Shown here: one piece after another, positions 41,845 to 52,557 of the stretch
How the letters are laid out: the number at the start of each line of letters is the position of its first letter
Numbering within the stretch: position 1 is the first letter of the stretch
From: Tritrichomonas musculus
Taxonomy: Eukaryota > Parabasalia > Tritrichomonadida > Tritrichomonadidae
Length of the DNA: 64,000 nucleotides
Assembly: GCA_039105265.1 (NCBI GenBank)
Contig: JAPFFF010000002.1
Location: 8,928,001-8,992,000 of the forward strand
Direction of reading: 5' to 3'
Made by a program: the position numbers and the translations under genes
Notes under the pieces: model-generated
What the model was told of the DNA's origin: nothing
Database searches by the model: none
The model's input: only the letters and a program-made list of their open reading frames with translations

Positions 41845-44800
41845 ATGATCACTCCATTAGCTGCGCATGCATTATCACTTAAAAGTAAAGGTTATAAAAT
41901 CAAGCCTAAAAATGGTGAGCTTAAGATAACACATCATGGTTCAACTGATGATGTTCGAATCAATTGCATATACACTAAGAAAGAGATTGATGAATTAATA
42001 TCAAACTCAACACCAGAACAATACTTCACACTTAATGAATCAGATCAGCTTTACCTATACAAACCATCATCCATAAGTCAAACGTCAAAGTACTACGTCA
42101 TGACATGGAACATCGATCCAGATTACAACATACCACTACATACTAACTTCACTTTCATTGATCATCTCTTCAACCATGCATGGTCATTGATATGGGATGG
42201 TGATTCATGGACAGGTGATAACGTTGTGAATAACTCATATGCTAAGCTATCAACATACGAAAGTAAAAAAGGAAGACCATATATTTATGTACAACACACT
42301 GAACGCATTGCGAGATGGTTAAGCAGCTTTGAAGAAGTGTCATCAGATACTAACTATGCAACAGCACTATGCAAGTACATTCAAAACTGGCGTTTGGTAT
42401 ATGGTGATGGAACTATAATCGAGTTGAATGATTCAAACAGTAACATTACACCAACATCATCATCTCAGATTGCTATTAAAGATGTTCCATGTGATATACA
42501 TTACTTCTCTGTCAAGTTAACAAGCAAAGTATCGAGTAAGAATTTACTTTATATCATGGCTGACATTGTTATTGACGACTTTACCACACCATTACGATGG
42601 GACATGCATCCAGTTACACCAATCGATGCATCATTCATTAACACATGGGATGACAGTGTTGTAATTGAATCATTTAGATATGAACGTAGAGTCAGACACT
42701 CAAATAAGATAATCGAACCATCAACTAAGAAGAACATTAACATATACATTGAGAAAGATTACTTCGAACAACTACCTGAAAACGCAGATGAAAACTACAA
42801 TCCATTCGATACAATCATCTCACAGCAATTCTATGAAGTAACACCAGATCCACGTAACTGCACTACATTAACAACAGATCATAACATATTCTCATCCAAA
42901 ATCATATGGGCTGATAACATCATGACAATGCAACGTGATCTTAACGTTGTTGGTGGTACACTTGATGTGTTGTCATACGACTACGCTATCTTGAAAGCAA
43001 TCATCAATTCTATTCAAGAACAGATGAGGTTACAAGCTAAATACAATAACTATGTCAATGACCTTCAAAAATATATAACTATAACTAAGAATGTATTAAG
43101 CATTGTGTCAGGTGCTATTAAAATTGCAACAGCATTATCTGAGTTCTCATTTGACAGTGAGAGTATGGCATTAAACACAACTCATACAGAAGACTTTCAC
43201 TTCCCTGACTTTCCTGGTGGTGGTTCAGGTGGTGGTGGTGGCGGTGGCAAGTTCCCAGGCATAGATATCGTTGGTCAGTTCTTACTTAAGTATGCAGCTA
43301 ATGCATTTGGTCAACAGTTTAGCAGATACCTACCATCTCAAACAGATACACCTGCAGCAACATCATCATTAACTGCAACAGCACTTGTGTTAAGTGCATT
43401 AGAATCATTAACTCAAATAGGTAACGCAACTACCACATTAATTGCAGGTGGACTTACATTCGATCGTATACCAAGCATAGTTGATAACACACGAACGATA
43501 TATCAATCACTACAAACGTTCACTGATTCAATACATGAGTTGCGACGCAGATGGAGAGAACGAACTAACAACAATACCATTGTCGATCATACAATTACTA
43601 ACACTGATGAGATGGAGTTAGATGAAGATGATACAAATGAAGAAGTAAATAATCTTCCATGCGTTAGATTGACTCATGAAACAGTTACCAACACATCTGC
43701 TTTCAGTCAACCATTATTCGGTGATCATACCATTGAATCATTATCAAACCTATCAATAGATGAACTACTTGATTTGAACACATACGATCCAATTGAAGGT
43801 CCGCAAATAGGTGATATCATGGTTAGACGAGTAGGTGACAATCGATTTGGCTTGATATACGTAACACGTGTTAATGATAAGGGTGTTAATAAGATAATAT
43901 ACATGAGACGAATTGATAATGAAAGCAGCACGTTAACGTCACAACAATTAAGCTTACGCACAATGAGAAACGTTAATACCAACTCAATGTGGAGTGTCAA
44001 TGACAATGGTACGGTATATACAGCAGCTCAGATCGAACGCATGGAACCAGATGAGAGGTATCAATTTGAATCATCACATCCAGAGTATATATTCACACGC
44101 AACGTTGATAATGAGATGGGAGTTAGCTGGACTGAAGTGAGGGACATGAATGGTTCCATTCAAACAGTCATTGATGTAAGAATAGCAGTTAGTACTGATG
44201 TTAGCAGTGATGAGATATCAATTCATAGTCCTGAGTCAAATATCACGATCAACTCACACGGCATCAGTATGCAGCAAGGTGATATCAATGCAACAGGACA
44301 GGATGAAGTACATGAGTTAGTTGCTAACGAACATAATGTTGTCGTATCAACTCATGAGTTAACACCAACTACAGATGGCTCAGTTACAATTCCAAATACA
44401 ACACTCACGTTGGCTGACATTGAACAGATGGTTTGGTATGAACGACGTAGGTTAACCATTGAGAATCCAGCAATACGCTTCAGACCACATGTTCCAACGT
44501 TAAATGATGCTGATGAGGAGTATACTGAAGTATTATATAATAACAACGTCATTGGCGTGATTGATCGTAGACATCTCAATCAAGTATCAATAGATGATAA
44601 TCACATAACCATTTCCAATCCACATACCAGTCTCGTACTCACTGATAGTGACATAGCATGGGTACGTCAACATGATGAACAGCAGCAAACAATACGTCAA
44701 ACATTACGTGGCTTCATATCAAACATCACTGATCAAATAGAACGCATCAACAACAACATTGAATGGTTATTAGATAATCCTAATTCAACTAACCGTATTA

Positions 44801-47800
44801 TCGTTGGACGTGGTTCATCCATATTAATTCCAATCGTTGATGTGTTGTTATACATCCCTCGTTTGATTCACAAAGCAGGTGAAGAAACACTTGCATTACT
44901 TTCCGAAGTTGATAATGCAACATACTCCACTTATGATGATGGTCTTGATGCAATCATTGAGTGGTGCACTGGCAATGGCATTGATATATCATTACCTGAT
45001 GATACAAATGAGGCAATCTCATTAAACTCATGTGTAAACATATGTAAAGCATTCAGAGATACCATCAAAGGTCCACTTGCATTGCTCGCGTATAAGATCA
45101 AAGATGTTGAAAGTAAATCATCAGGTCAGCTACCAAGTTCAGGTGAGTTTGATGCAGTTGAAGGTTATCCTAATTACTACGTCAAGCATGATGACATAAC
45201 AGTGTATACACCAACTGTCAGCAGTGAAACGAATGTTGATGATCCAGTTAATGATCCAGTCATAATCATGAAGATAACACTACCAACCACACTCAAAAAC
45301 AAACTCACTGCTGCTACCAAACCAGTTGATGTGTTTAAGATTCACTTACGCAACATGTTATTATTCGATTGGCAAGGCAACATCTTAAATGACTTCATCA
45401 TATCAGCTAAAGACGGTAAGTTCATCTGCCCAGAGTTGACACACAACGTAGCACGTGATTGTTGCACATACTCAACACGCAAACGAGATGATCCTGAGAT
45501 AATGTTTGCAACTGACTTCAATATTGAACCATACATACGCTTCTTGAATGGTGACATAGTGATTCATAACCTACTCTCATCAGATGCATTGGTATCATGC
45601 AAGCCAACCATCAAGTGTGACATCATAGATGCAACTAATGCATTGAAGTTACAACGCTCTGACACATATTACTTCTATCGACCATCAATGATTGACTATG
45701 ATGAACATGTTAAATACACTGACATGTTTGCGAATGAACAACTTGAGTATGAATGTGAGTGCTATCGAATGGTGTATAAGATACCATCAACGTATGACAT
45801 ACCAACCAACTTAACGTTCAAATTTAGTGAGTACTGCTTTGGCAACACATGGGCATTGACATGGGATGGTAACAAGTGGGTTGGTGACAGTATTCAAGGT
45901 AGGTTCCAAAGCAAGGTCATCAGCAAGTGTAAAACACGTGATCCTAAAGAAGATAACTATGGTTCAACTGGTTGTATGGTTGCAGTCAAGCGTGATACGT
46001 TGAATTACAGAGCAATACCTGAAGACAAAACACGTGGCTTAGCATATTCACTACTCAACACATGCCGCAATGATGGCAAGTATGAGGTCCTGATTAAGTT
46101 GCGTGATGGTAGATTGGTTAATGCATCTGAGTATGAACTCAACATTGGCTATTCATTTATACTCAATGGTGCAACGATGGATGGTTATGATTTGGTTGCA
46201 ATGAGTTGTACATATAATAATTACTCAACATCGACACTCAAAGTAAGCGACATTGAATTACTATACCTTGACTTGACGTTGCCACATCAAGAGCATACCA
46301 TGAGGTTATCATTCACAGTTGGTGAAGTTCATAATAAAAATGATGTATATGATAGAGGATACGTTGATTTAAGTGGAGCACTTGATACAGTCGAAAGAGT
46401 GGCATATGTATGGAGTAAGACACCCACTCAAACCAGCAATGATGATGGCTTAACATCACGTGATATTGCATTATACCTTCGTCATGATTATACTGATCCT
46501 ATTGATGAAGTTAATTGGGATCCATCTACAAATGCATTCGAATACATCATCAAGCAACAGTTCTATGAAGTGTCACCTAATCCAAACTCAGCTACAACAC
46601 TATACACTGACTTCAACATTACATCATCGAAGATAATCACTGCTGACAATATCACTACAATGAGATCTGACTTGAATCTCGTTACTAACAACGTTGATGT
46701 AGTATCGTATGATGTTAAGGAAGTGCAATCTAAGGTTGATGCACTTGGCTCGCAGATGACTGACCAACAAGCTAAGACTAAATACCTTGAGAAGGAAGTT
46801 GATAAGATTGATATGAAAGCAAATGTTGGTATTGCGTTAGGTGCTGTTGGCTGTGTGTTAGGTGCCACTGGCATAGGTGTTGCTGGTAAGGCATTATCAT
46901 TTGCAACGAAGGGTGTTGGTTCAGCTGTCAAATCAGGTGGTCGTGAGTTAGTTAACACCATAACTAAAGCTAGTGATGTTGGAGCTGATGTATTGGATGA
47001 CATGGTAGGTAAGCTGACTGATGAACTACCTGATATTGGCTCTGATATATTCTTCGGTGACTTAGTTAGTGGTGCTAAGACAGCAACGTTAAGTTCAACT
47101 CAAGCTGTCACTCAAGATGAAGCTCTTAATATTACAACACTCGACCTGGTCGAGTTGCCGACTGTAAGTCGGCCTCAAGCTGTCACTCAAGATGAAGCGT
47201 TAAGTAGAATAGCTCAATGGTGTGATGAAGAATACATACCAGTAACAGAGATGAACTTCAGTGATGAACTCGATGATCCATCTAAAGTGGCAATGACATT
47301 GACATCAACAATGGACATGTGTAAACGATTCAGACATACACTCAAGCCTACCATCAAAGCACTGGCAAATGCAATCAGTGATGTATCTGTTCAGATGGAT
47401 GGATATGTTAACAAGAATGAGTTATCACGTAATGATACCATTGATGTTGTTGGCAAGGTTGATGGTAAAACGATTCAACTCATAGCTGAAGACACAATCA
47501 CAAGTGGTGTACTTAAAGTCAAACTCATGGTTAGAACGATTAGCGAGTTCAATGACATTGACTATGATGAACAATATGTTACAATCAACATTGTGGATGA
47601 TGCAATAGCTGAGTTCAATGGTACAGATACATTTCCAGCAGCAACGATGAGTGGCAACGTCATTACGATTAACAACCCACACAACGTACAGGTCACAAGC
47701 ATAACTGTTAAAGAAAACACATCGGTTAGACAATTGACACTTACAACGAATGATTTAGCATATACATGTGACATTGACGCAGTGAATAAAAGCATTGATT

Positions 47801-49134
47801 CATTACGTGCTCAACTTGAGTTGAATGATGAGTCACTTGCTAAAACGTTGAATGACTTTCCAACTGTTGATGAAGTTAACACAGCATTGGATGAATTAAA
47901 AAATAATATGATTAACATGAATGATTTATCTAATTATCGATTAAAGACAGATTTGATATATAACGATGCTGTCGATGTGCCATTTGAAAACATACAAGAT
48001 AGCTCTGGATCGTGGGAAGTCAAAATAACATTGACTAATGGAATTCACCTTGTTGGAACAATATCAAATAACGATGGCTTTGTAAAAGTGTTTGACTATA
48101 CATTTGACTATGATGGTGTTATTACTGAAGATGGAGTTAATGTCGATGTTGAAATTGATGGAACAACCTATAACTTGATCTATTATAAAAGCGATAGTAA
48201 TGGTCAATGCTTTTACATCGATAATGGGGAAGACTATTTTGATACCAAATTAATATCAGCGGAAAAAATATTGAAGCATGATAAAATAGCATTGAAGAGT
48301 GAGATACCAACCAATCATGTTACAACATCACAGTTGACATCAACATTGAATGAGTACATGTTGAAGAGTGATATGCCAGATGATTATGTCGTTGTTGATC
48401 AGTTGGATGGATATGCATTGAAGAGTGATATACCATCGGATTATGTATCAACGACTAGCTTAGTGAATACATTGAAGTCGTATGTCAAGTCAAATGAATT
48501 ACCAACCAATCATGTTACAACATCACAGTTGACATCAACATTGAATGAGTATATGTTGAAGAGTGATATGCCAGATGATTATGTCGTTGTTGATCAGTTG
48601 GATGGATATGCATTGAAGAGTGAGTTGAACACATATGCTAAATCTCATCAAGATCTAGCTAGGATAGTAGGTGATAATGTCTCTAAAATATTAACAATGA
48701 ACAGTCAGATATCAAATCTACAGCGTGAGAATGAATCATTAAGAGCTAGGTTAGATGCATTGGTGAATAAATTAACACGAATCAATTATACATTCAGTGT
48801 AGCGAATAGTAATATCATTCGTTATCAATTCGAGAAACAACTTGACACATATGATGGAACACTCTATTTGACTTACAATGAAACCAAAGATAATGTTGCT
48901 AGTAAAAAGGAAATCAAAATCAATATATCATTCAACGTTAATAATTCACCTAAGTTTGAATATCAATGTGAACCAACTAAGATCTGGTTAAACAATATTG
49001 AATTTCCATTAAGTAGTAGCAATTTCATAATAAATGCAACAGCTAATTACATAATGATTAACTCATCATTCTTTACATCAAATGGTATCTTACTTGAAGA
49101 TAACACTAAGAATGTAATACATTCATTGTCGTGA
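41845..49134 (+). CDS. giant 2429-residue fibre-like Polinton protein
   Basis: The largest gene in the window. Two large segments are duplicated: one at about 69-385 (WSLIWDGDSWTGD, then QQFYEVTPDPRN and SSKIIWADN) recurs at about 1275-1625 (WALTWDGNKWVGD, KQQFYEVSPNPN, SSKIITADN). A shorter helical segment at about 1025-1100 recurs at 1780-1855. A glycine-rich linker (GGGSGGGGGGG) lies near residues 455-466. A small-residue-rich hydrophobic stretch near 1665-1710 could span or insert in a membrane. The C-terminus carries two near-identical 41-residue repeats (NHVTTSQLTSTLNEY.. and ..DQLDGYALKS) in the style of phage tail-fibre stalks, then a coiled coil and a final beta domain. It is probably a surface fibre or attachment protein of the particle; not a standard Polinton gene I can name. 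Confidence 0.85.
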   Translation: MITPLAAHALSLKSKGYKIKPKNGELKITHHGSTDDVRINCIYTKKEIDELISNSTPEQYFTLNESDQLYLYKPSSISQTSKYYVMTWNIDPDYNIPLHTNFTFIDHLFNHAWSLIWDGDSWTGDNVVNNSYAKLSTYESKKGRPYIYVQHTERIARWLSSFEEVSSDTNYATALCKYIQNWRLVYGDGTIIELNDSNSNITPTSSSQIAIKDVPCDIHYFSVKLTSKVSSKNLLYIMADIVIDDFTTPLRWDMHPVTPIDASFINTWDDSVVIESFRYERRVRHSNKIIEPSTKKNINIYIEKDYFEQLPENADENYNPFDTIISQQFYEVTPDPRNCTTLTTDHNIFSSKIIWADNIMTMQRDLNVVGGTLDVLSYDYAILKAIINSIQEQMRLQAKYNNYVNDLQKYITITKNVLSIVSGAIKIATALSEFSFDSESMALNTTHTEDFHFPDFPGGGSGGGGGGGKFPGIDIVGQFLLKYAANAFGQQFSRYLPSQTDTPAATSSLTATALVLSALESLTQIGNATTTLIAGGLTFDRIPSIVDNTRTIYQSLQTFTDSIHELRRRWRERTNNNTIVDHTITNTDEMELDEDDTNEEVNNLPCVRLTHETVTNTSAFSQPLFGDHTIESLSNLSIDELLDLNTYDPIEGPQIGDIMVRRVGDNRFGLIYVTRVNDKGVNKIIYMRRIDNESSTLTSQQLSLRTMRNVNTNSMWSVNDNGTVYTAAQIERMEPDERYQFESSHPEYIFTRNVDNEMGVSWTEVRDMNGSIQTVIDVRIAVSTDVSSDEISIHSPESNITINSHGISMQQGDINATGQDEVHELVANEHNVVVSTHELTPTTDGSVTIPNTTLTLADIEQMVWYERRRLTIENPAIRFRPHVPTLNDADEEYTEVLYNNNVIGVIDRRHLNQVSIDDNHITISNPHTSLVLTDSDIAWVRQHDEQQQTIRQTLRGFISNITDQIERINNNIEWLLDNPNSTNRIIVGRGSSILIPIVDVLLYIPRLIHKAGEETLALLSEVDNATYSTYDDGLDAIIEWCTGNGIDISLPDDTNEAISLNSCVNICKAFRDTIKGPLALLAYKIKDVESKSSGQLPSSGEFDAVEGYPNYYVKHDDITVYTPTVSSETNVDDPVNDPVIIMKITLPTTLKNKLTAATKPVDVFKIHLRNMLLFDWQGNILNDFIISAKDGKFICPELTHNVARDCCTYSTRKRDDPEIMFATDFNIEPYIRFLNGDIVIHNLLSSDALVSCKPTIKCDIIDATNALKLQRSDTYYFYRPSMIDYDEHVKYTDMFANEQLEYECECYRMVYKIPSTYDIPTNLTFKFSEYCFGNTWALTWDGNKWVGDSIQGRFQSKVISKCKTRDPKEDNYGSTGCMVAVKRDTLNYRAIPEDKTRGLAYSLLNTCRNDGKYEVLIKLRDGRLVNASEYELNIGYSFILNGATMDGYDLVAMSCTYNNYSTSTLKVSDIELLYLDLTLPHQEHTMRLSFTVGEVHNKNDVYDRGYVDLSGALDTVERVAYVWSKTPTQTSNDDGLTSRDIALYLRHDYTDPIDEVNWDPSTNAFEYIIKQQFYEVSPNPNSATTLYTDFNITSSKIITADNITTMRSDLNLVTNNVDVVSYDVKEVQSKVDALGSQMTDQQAKTKYLEKEVDKIDMKANVGIALGAVGCVLGATGIGVAGKALSFATKGVGSAVKSGGRELVNTITKASDVGADVLDDMVGKLTDELPDIGSDIFFGDLVSGAKTATLSSTQAVTQDEALNITTLDLVELPTVSRPQAVTQDEALSRIAQWCDEEYIPVTEMNFSDELDDPSKVAMTLTSTMDMCKRFRHTLKPTIKALANAISDVSVQMDGYVNKNELSRNDTIDVVGKVDGKTIQLIAEDTITSGVLKVKLMVRTISEFNDIDYDEQYVTINIVDDAIAEFNGTDTFPAATMSGNVITINNPHNVQVTSITVKENTSVRQLTLTTNDLAYTCDIDAVNKSIDSLRAQLELNDESLAKTLNDFPTVDEVNTALDELKNNMINMNDLSNYRLKTDLIYNDAVDVPFENIQDSSGSWEVKITLTNGIHLVGTISNNDGFVKVFDYTFDYDGVITEDGVNVDVEIDGTTYNLIYYKSDSNGQCFYIDNGEDYFDTKLISAEKILKHDKIALKSEIPTNHVTTSQLTSTLNEYMLKSDMPDDYVVVDQLDGYALKSDIPSDYVSTTSLVNTLKSYVKSNELPTNHVTTSQLTSTLNEYMLKSDMPDDYVVVDQLDGYALKSELNTYAKSHQDLARIVGDNVSKILTMNSQISNLQRENESLRARLDALVNKLTRINYTFSVANSNIIRYQFEKQLDTYDGTLYLTYNETKDNVASKKEIKINISFNVNNSPKFEYQCEPTKIWLNNIEFPLSSSNFIINATANYIMINSSFFTSNGILLEDNTKNVIHSLS
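47101..47198 (+). repeat. direct repeat around two perfect hairpins inside the fibre gene
   Basis: The 23 bp word CAAGCTGTCACTCAAGATGAAGC is repeated 75 bp apart, in frame. Between the copies lie two back-to-back perfect inverted repeats: ACTCGACC-T-GGTCGAGT at 47139-47155 and GCCGACT-GTA-AGTCGGC at 47157-47173. The hairpins are more GC-rich than the gene around them. Confidence 0.85.
48306..48623 (+). repeat. 123 bp direct repeats in the fibre gene
   Basis: 48306-48428 and 48501-48623 are nearly identical, 195 bp apart (65 codons), with one difference noticed. They encode the stalk-like 41-residue repeats. The near identity suggests recent duplication or ongoing conversion. Confidence 0.9.
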
Positions 49135-49157
49135 ACATAAAAATAACTCCTATGTTT

Positions 49158-49679
49158 TTATACAACAACATACTTCAAACATAAGTGATAAACATTAACA
49201 AGATCATTGAACTCTTTATTGTAGACCTGTTTGAAGTCAGTAACAATCTCACCATTATCTTTGATTATCTTAATGGCGTCTACCTTTTGAATGGGTGATG
49301 CTTTACCTACACAACAACCAGGGTTGTCATCAACATATATCTCAACCTCACCATGAGTGACTGCCTTGATGATTGCTGCTAATGCTTGCTGTGGTACGAT
49401 GATAGTGCGCTTACTGATGAGATTGCTGATCAATGCCTTGTCATTGTCAAGTAGTATCTTAGCATACGTTTCAAGTATGAGTACCTTAACATCAACATCA
49501 ATACTATCATGTGGTGTATCAAGTTGAATATCACGTGTGATAACGATATCTTCTTTACCATCATCACGCTTGTTGATGAATATGTTGTTGTTAATATTGT
49601 TGTTTGATTGTGCTGCAGCTGCTGGCTCAAGACTGACGTTGGCATTTACACCATTGTTTAGTGGTCGCTTCTTAATCAT
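49158..49679 (-). CDS. Polinton small protein, unknown function
   Basis: A 173-residue protein. Residues 1-45 are low in complexity and Asn-rich (NNNINNNIF). The rest is a mixed alpha/beta domain with a short-chain-like core near 75-140 and one CC motif. The start is supported by TTCAAATG. It ends 24 bases after the stop of the giant gene, in convergent orientation. It is the first of the reverse-strand cluster on this side; no family recognised. Confidence 0.65.
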   Translation of the reverse strand: MIKKRPLNNGVNANVSLEPAAAAQSNNNINNNIFINKRDDGKEDIVITRDIQLDTPHDSIDVDVKVLILETYAKILLDNDKALISNLISKRTIIVPQQALAAIIKAVTHGEVEIYVDDNPGCCVGKASPIQKVDAIKIIKDNGEIVTDFKQVYNKEFNDLVNVYHLCLKYVVV

Positions 49680-49775
49680 TTGAATTAAACAAAAACATTT
49701 TTACACACCCACTTATGTTGATGCATTAAGTTGATGCGTTATGTTGTATGTTAAGTTGTAACTTAAGTGATACAT

Positions 49776-49964
49776 TTAATATGAGTTAACATCATCTTTA
49801 TACAATATCAATTGCTTTGCATTAACCTTATTAGCTTTCCCATCAACTGCTGATAGGTTCTCTTTGATATGTGTAGGTGGATGTTTGAATACAGGCTTTG
49901 TCACAGGTGGGTTAGGTGTTATACACTGGCGATGGCTCATGATTTGAACGTTTCGTGATGACAT
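49776..49964 (-). CDS. short basic protein, unknown
   Basis: A 62-residue basic protein (MSSRNVQIMSHRQC.., with a proline-rich TPNPPVTKPVFKHPP segment). The start ATG has the recurrent TTCAAATG context. It could be a capsid-associated peptide such as a small core protein, but no motif supports that. Confidence 0.5.
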   Translation of the reverse strand: MSSRNVQIMSHRQCITPNPPVTKPVFKHPPTHIKENLSAVDGKANKVNAKQLILYKDDVNSY

Positions 49965-50036
49965 TTGAATAAAAACAAACAGTGATTAATGTTAATACTT
50001 ATTGAAGTTAGTTGTGATGTAATTTAGTTGATTCAT

Positions 50037-51642
50037 TTATCTACTTGTGATATCATACTGGCCTATCTCAACAACAGGTGGCATACCATTTGGTTGAACA
50101 TGAATTGATATGACTGTGTCTTGTAATATAGCCATTAATGGTGGAGTTGAATTGTTCTTTGTATAGTAATTATTAGGAAGGTCACATACTATTTCATATG
50201 TGATTGGTGTGTTAGCTGTTTGACCTTGTTGGAAGGTGTTATCTGTTTCAGTTGGCAACCCAATGAAGAATGATGTGGTATCATAACTATACAATTCATC
50301 GCATTCATCCCATTCATTATCGTTAAGTAATGATTGGACAACCTCTTTATTAAAACCTGTTTGTTCACCATTAACATTCATTGCATTTTGACATAGCTCA
50401 ATAAACATTGGATCCTTACCACTGACTGTACTGAATGGTATTGATGGTATGGTACCATACCCACCACAACGTAGTTGGAAGTTGTGGAAGTGTGGATTCT
50501 TAAATATGGTATGATCAGTTGCTTTCAATGGGAAGAGGAAGAAGATTGAATCAATAAATCGTGGAGTGATTGTTTGTGTGCTTGAACAATGGCCAGCACT
50601 AAGTTTCTTTGACATGGTTGTGAAGGTGAGTATCTGCGTTGGAAAGATGAGTTCTTGTTGCGTGTAACGTTGAACGAGCGCTTGATATATGTCTTTGTCA
50701 ATGCCAAAGTTAGGTATGACACTATAACAATCAGTGAATTCATAGTTGCGTTTGACTGTTAACCTACGTGTCTCAGCCTTAAGTGTGAATGGTGCGTTTG
50801 CACCTTCAGCATCAGCCCACATAGTGATGGAGTCACCAATTTGAGTGAACTCACATGTAATGCGTTCAAATTTAAATTGAGTTAGATCAGATATGTTATG
50901 TAGCAACTCCATTGATGGTCCAACTGGACAATATACAAGACCTTGTATGCCGAACATAATTTTCAACTCAAGCTTACCAGCAAACGCAGGTAGATATTTG
51001 ATGTTGCTTAATGGTAAGAACCTACGTAAGTCAATCTTTATTGGTATGACCACGCCATTCTCACCACCCAATTCAGTTCTACCACCAGGGCAAGGAATGA
51101 ATGCACCACAACGTGATAAATCAAACTTACGCTTGAATATATCTGAGTGACGAACCTTAGAATAAACATCTGCACGCTTTGTTGATTCGTTCGCACCACA
51201 TGCAGTGATGAATGATTCTTCTGGAGCAAAGTTTTGAGTGTAAATTGATATGCCATTAGCAAGTATCTCATACTTTTCAACAGCATCCATTGCATCTTTG
51301 AATCCAACCCATAATGCATCAAACCTATGCTTATGATCAGGTGAACCAACACCATTTAAATCTTCAATTGCATTGATCAAGCTCAGGAAAGATCCTTAAA
51401 TTTGCTTTGATAAAACCATTATATATATCTGCAGTGTTATCACATGTTGGACTGATGATGAATGTGGTGAATGACCCTGCATGGATTGGTGCAGATGGAC
51501 TGTATGAAGCTTGTGCATCAATGAAATACTTCTTATTAGTGTCTGACATTGCAATTGCATTATCGACTACATCAAAATAGCTTGCTATCTGCGTGTTAAC
51601 TTCAGCGCTTGTCTTGTGTAAAACCTCGTTGTTAAACGTCAT
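50037..51642 (-). CDS. Polinton major capsid protein locus
   Basis: The region codes for about 530 residues of beta-rich protein with no transmembrane segment, in the position next to the other capsid-type genes. Features are the PGGRTELGGENG loop, repeated beta-strand segments across two halves, and a conserved-looking DLTQFKFERITCEF segment. This is the usual size and pattern of a double jelly-roll major capsid protein. The locus looks slightly broken (about one break). The N-terminal part begins near 51642 with the context ACGCAAATG. Capsid identity is inferred from size, pattern and gene order, not from a motif search. Confidence 0.65.
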
Positions 51643-51669
51643 TTGCGTGAATTAAAAATATGTATTTTA

Positions 51670-51990
51670 TCAACGTCTGATTCGTGATCTGAATGTTGGT
51701 TGTTCAATGATAGTTGGTGGTTCATAAATGGGCTCACTTGATGGTGGTTCAATTGGTGTTGATTCATTAGGTTGTTGTGTTGGCTCTTCTGTTGGTATTA
51801 GATCAGGCACATACTTACTTCTTATGCGTGGCTTAGATAGTTCTTTATTAACAACATGTTTAATGTATTGTTTTTGTTCACGCTTGACTCTATCATTACG
51901 TAGCTCTTCACCTAATGAACGTAGCTGTTCAAGTATCTCTAAGTTAATGGTTGAATCATGTGATGCAACTTGCTGTGTTGGTGTTGACAT
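51670..51990 (-). CDS. small Pro/Glu-rich Polinton protein
   Basis: A 106-residue protein with a helical, charged N-terminal half (about 15-60, Leu/Glu/Lys rich, likely coiled coil), a proline-rich tail (PTEEPTQQPNESTPIEPP) and an arginine-rich end. It could be a minor capsid or scaffold protein. No family recognised. Confidence 0.55.
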   Translation of the reverse strand: MSTPTQQVASHDSTINLEILEQLRSLGEELRNDRVKREQKQYIKHVVNKELSKPRIRSKYVPDLIPTEEPTQQPNESTPIEPPSSEPIYEPPTIIEQPTFRSRIRR

Positions 51991-52001
51991 TGTTCGTTGT
52001 G

Positions 52002-52298
52002 TTATACGTTGACTAACTCTGTTGGTTTGACGCTTTGGTGTGGTTGTGCTTCCTCTTGTTGTGATGATGGTTCATCATTGGCGTTATCACTTGCGGCAGT
52101 AGTATCATTAGTTGATTCAACCATTTCATTTAAGTTGTCTGCTGATTTATCTCTATGAATAAGTGGTTGTGTTCTTAGCTTAACAATATACTTACCCTCT
52201 TTTTTAGTAGGGAACACTTCATACTGTTCATCATCAATACCTTGCAACCAACGTTGAATGATCTGATTACGCTTCATGCCAGTAACATATTTGGACAT
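52002..52298 (-). CDS. small Polinton protein with polar C-terminal tail
   Basis: 98 residues from the internal Met at 52298 (MSKYVTGMKRN), chosen because TTTCAAATG stands just before it. The first 55 residues form a compact basic domain and the rest is a polar tail rich in N, D, Q and S. Function unknown. It is followed by the 51670-51990 gene 11 bases further on, on the same strand. Confidence 0.55.
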   Translation of the reverse strand: MSKYVTGMKRNQIIQRWLQGIDDEQYEVFPTKKEGKYIVKLRTQPLIHRDKSADNLNEMVESTNDTTAASDNANDEPSSQQEEAQPHQSVKPTELVNV

Positions 52299-52331
52299 TT
52301 GAAATACACAAAAATAAAAAGTCAATATTGT

Positions 52332-52547
52332 TTACTTACGTGATGATTTACGTTTATTACTTGACTTTGTTTTGCGACTATTACTTGACTTTATATATGG
52401 TACAGTTACATCATGTGTGTTAGTGTTAGCATTATATTGTTTGGTGTTTGATCTAGGTCTAGTTACTTCATTGTACATAGTACCAGGACCAGATATGATA
52501 ACTGATTCACTTGATTGATAAGCGTTAGTTCGTTTGTTGAAACTCAT
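52332..52547 (-). CDS. short basic Polinton protein
   Basis: 71 residues from the Met at 52547 (MSFNKRTNAYQ). I prefer this to an earlier in-frame Met because the region before it overlaps the next gene and because ACAAATG stands at this start. The C-terminus is Ser/Lys/Arg-rich (SSNSRKTKSSNKRKSSRK), so it may bind nucleic acid like a small core protein. Confidence 0.5.
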   Translation of the reverse strand: MSFNKRTNAYQSSESVIISGPGTMYNEVTRPRSNTKQYNANTNTHDVTVPYIKSSNSRKTKSSNKRKSSRK

Positions 52548-52557
52548 TTGTACATCG

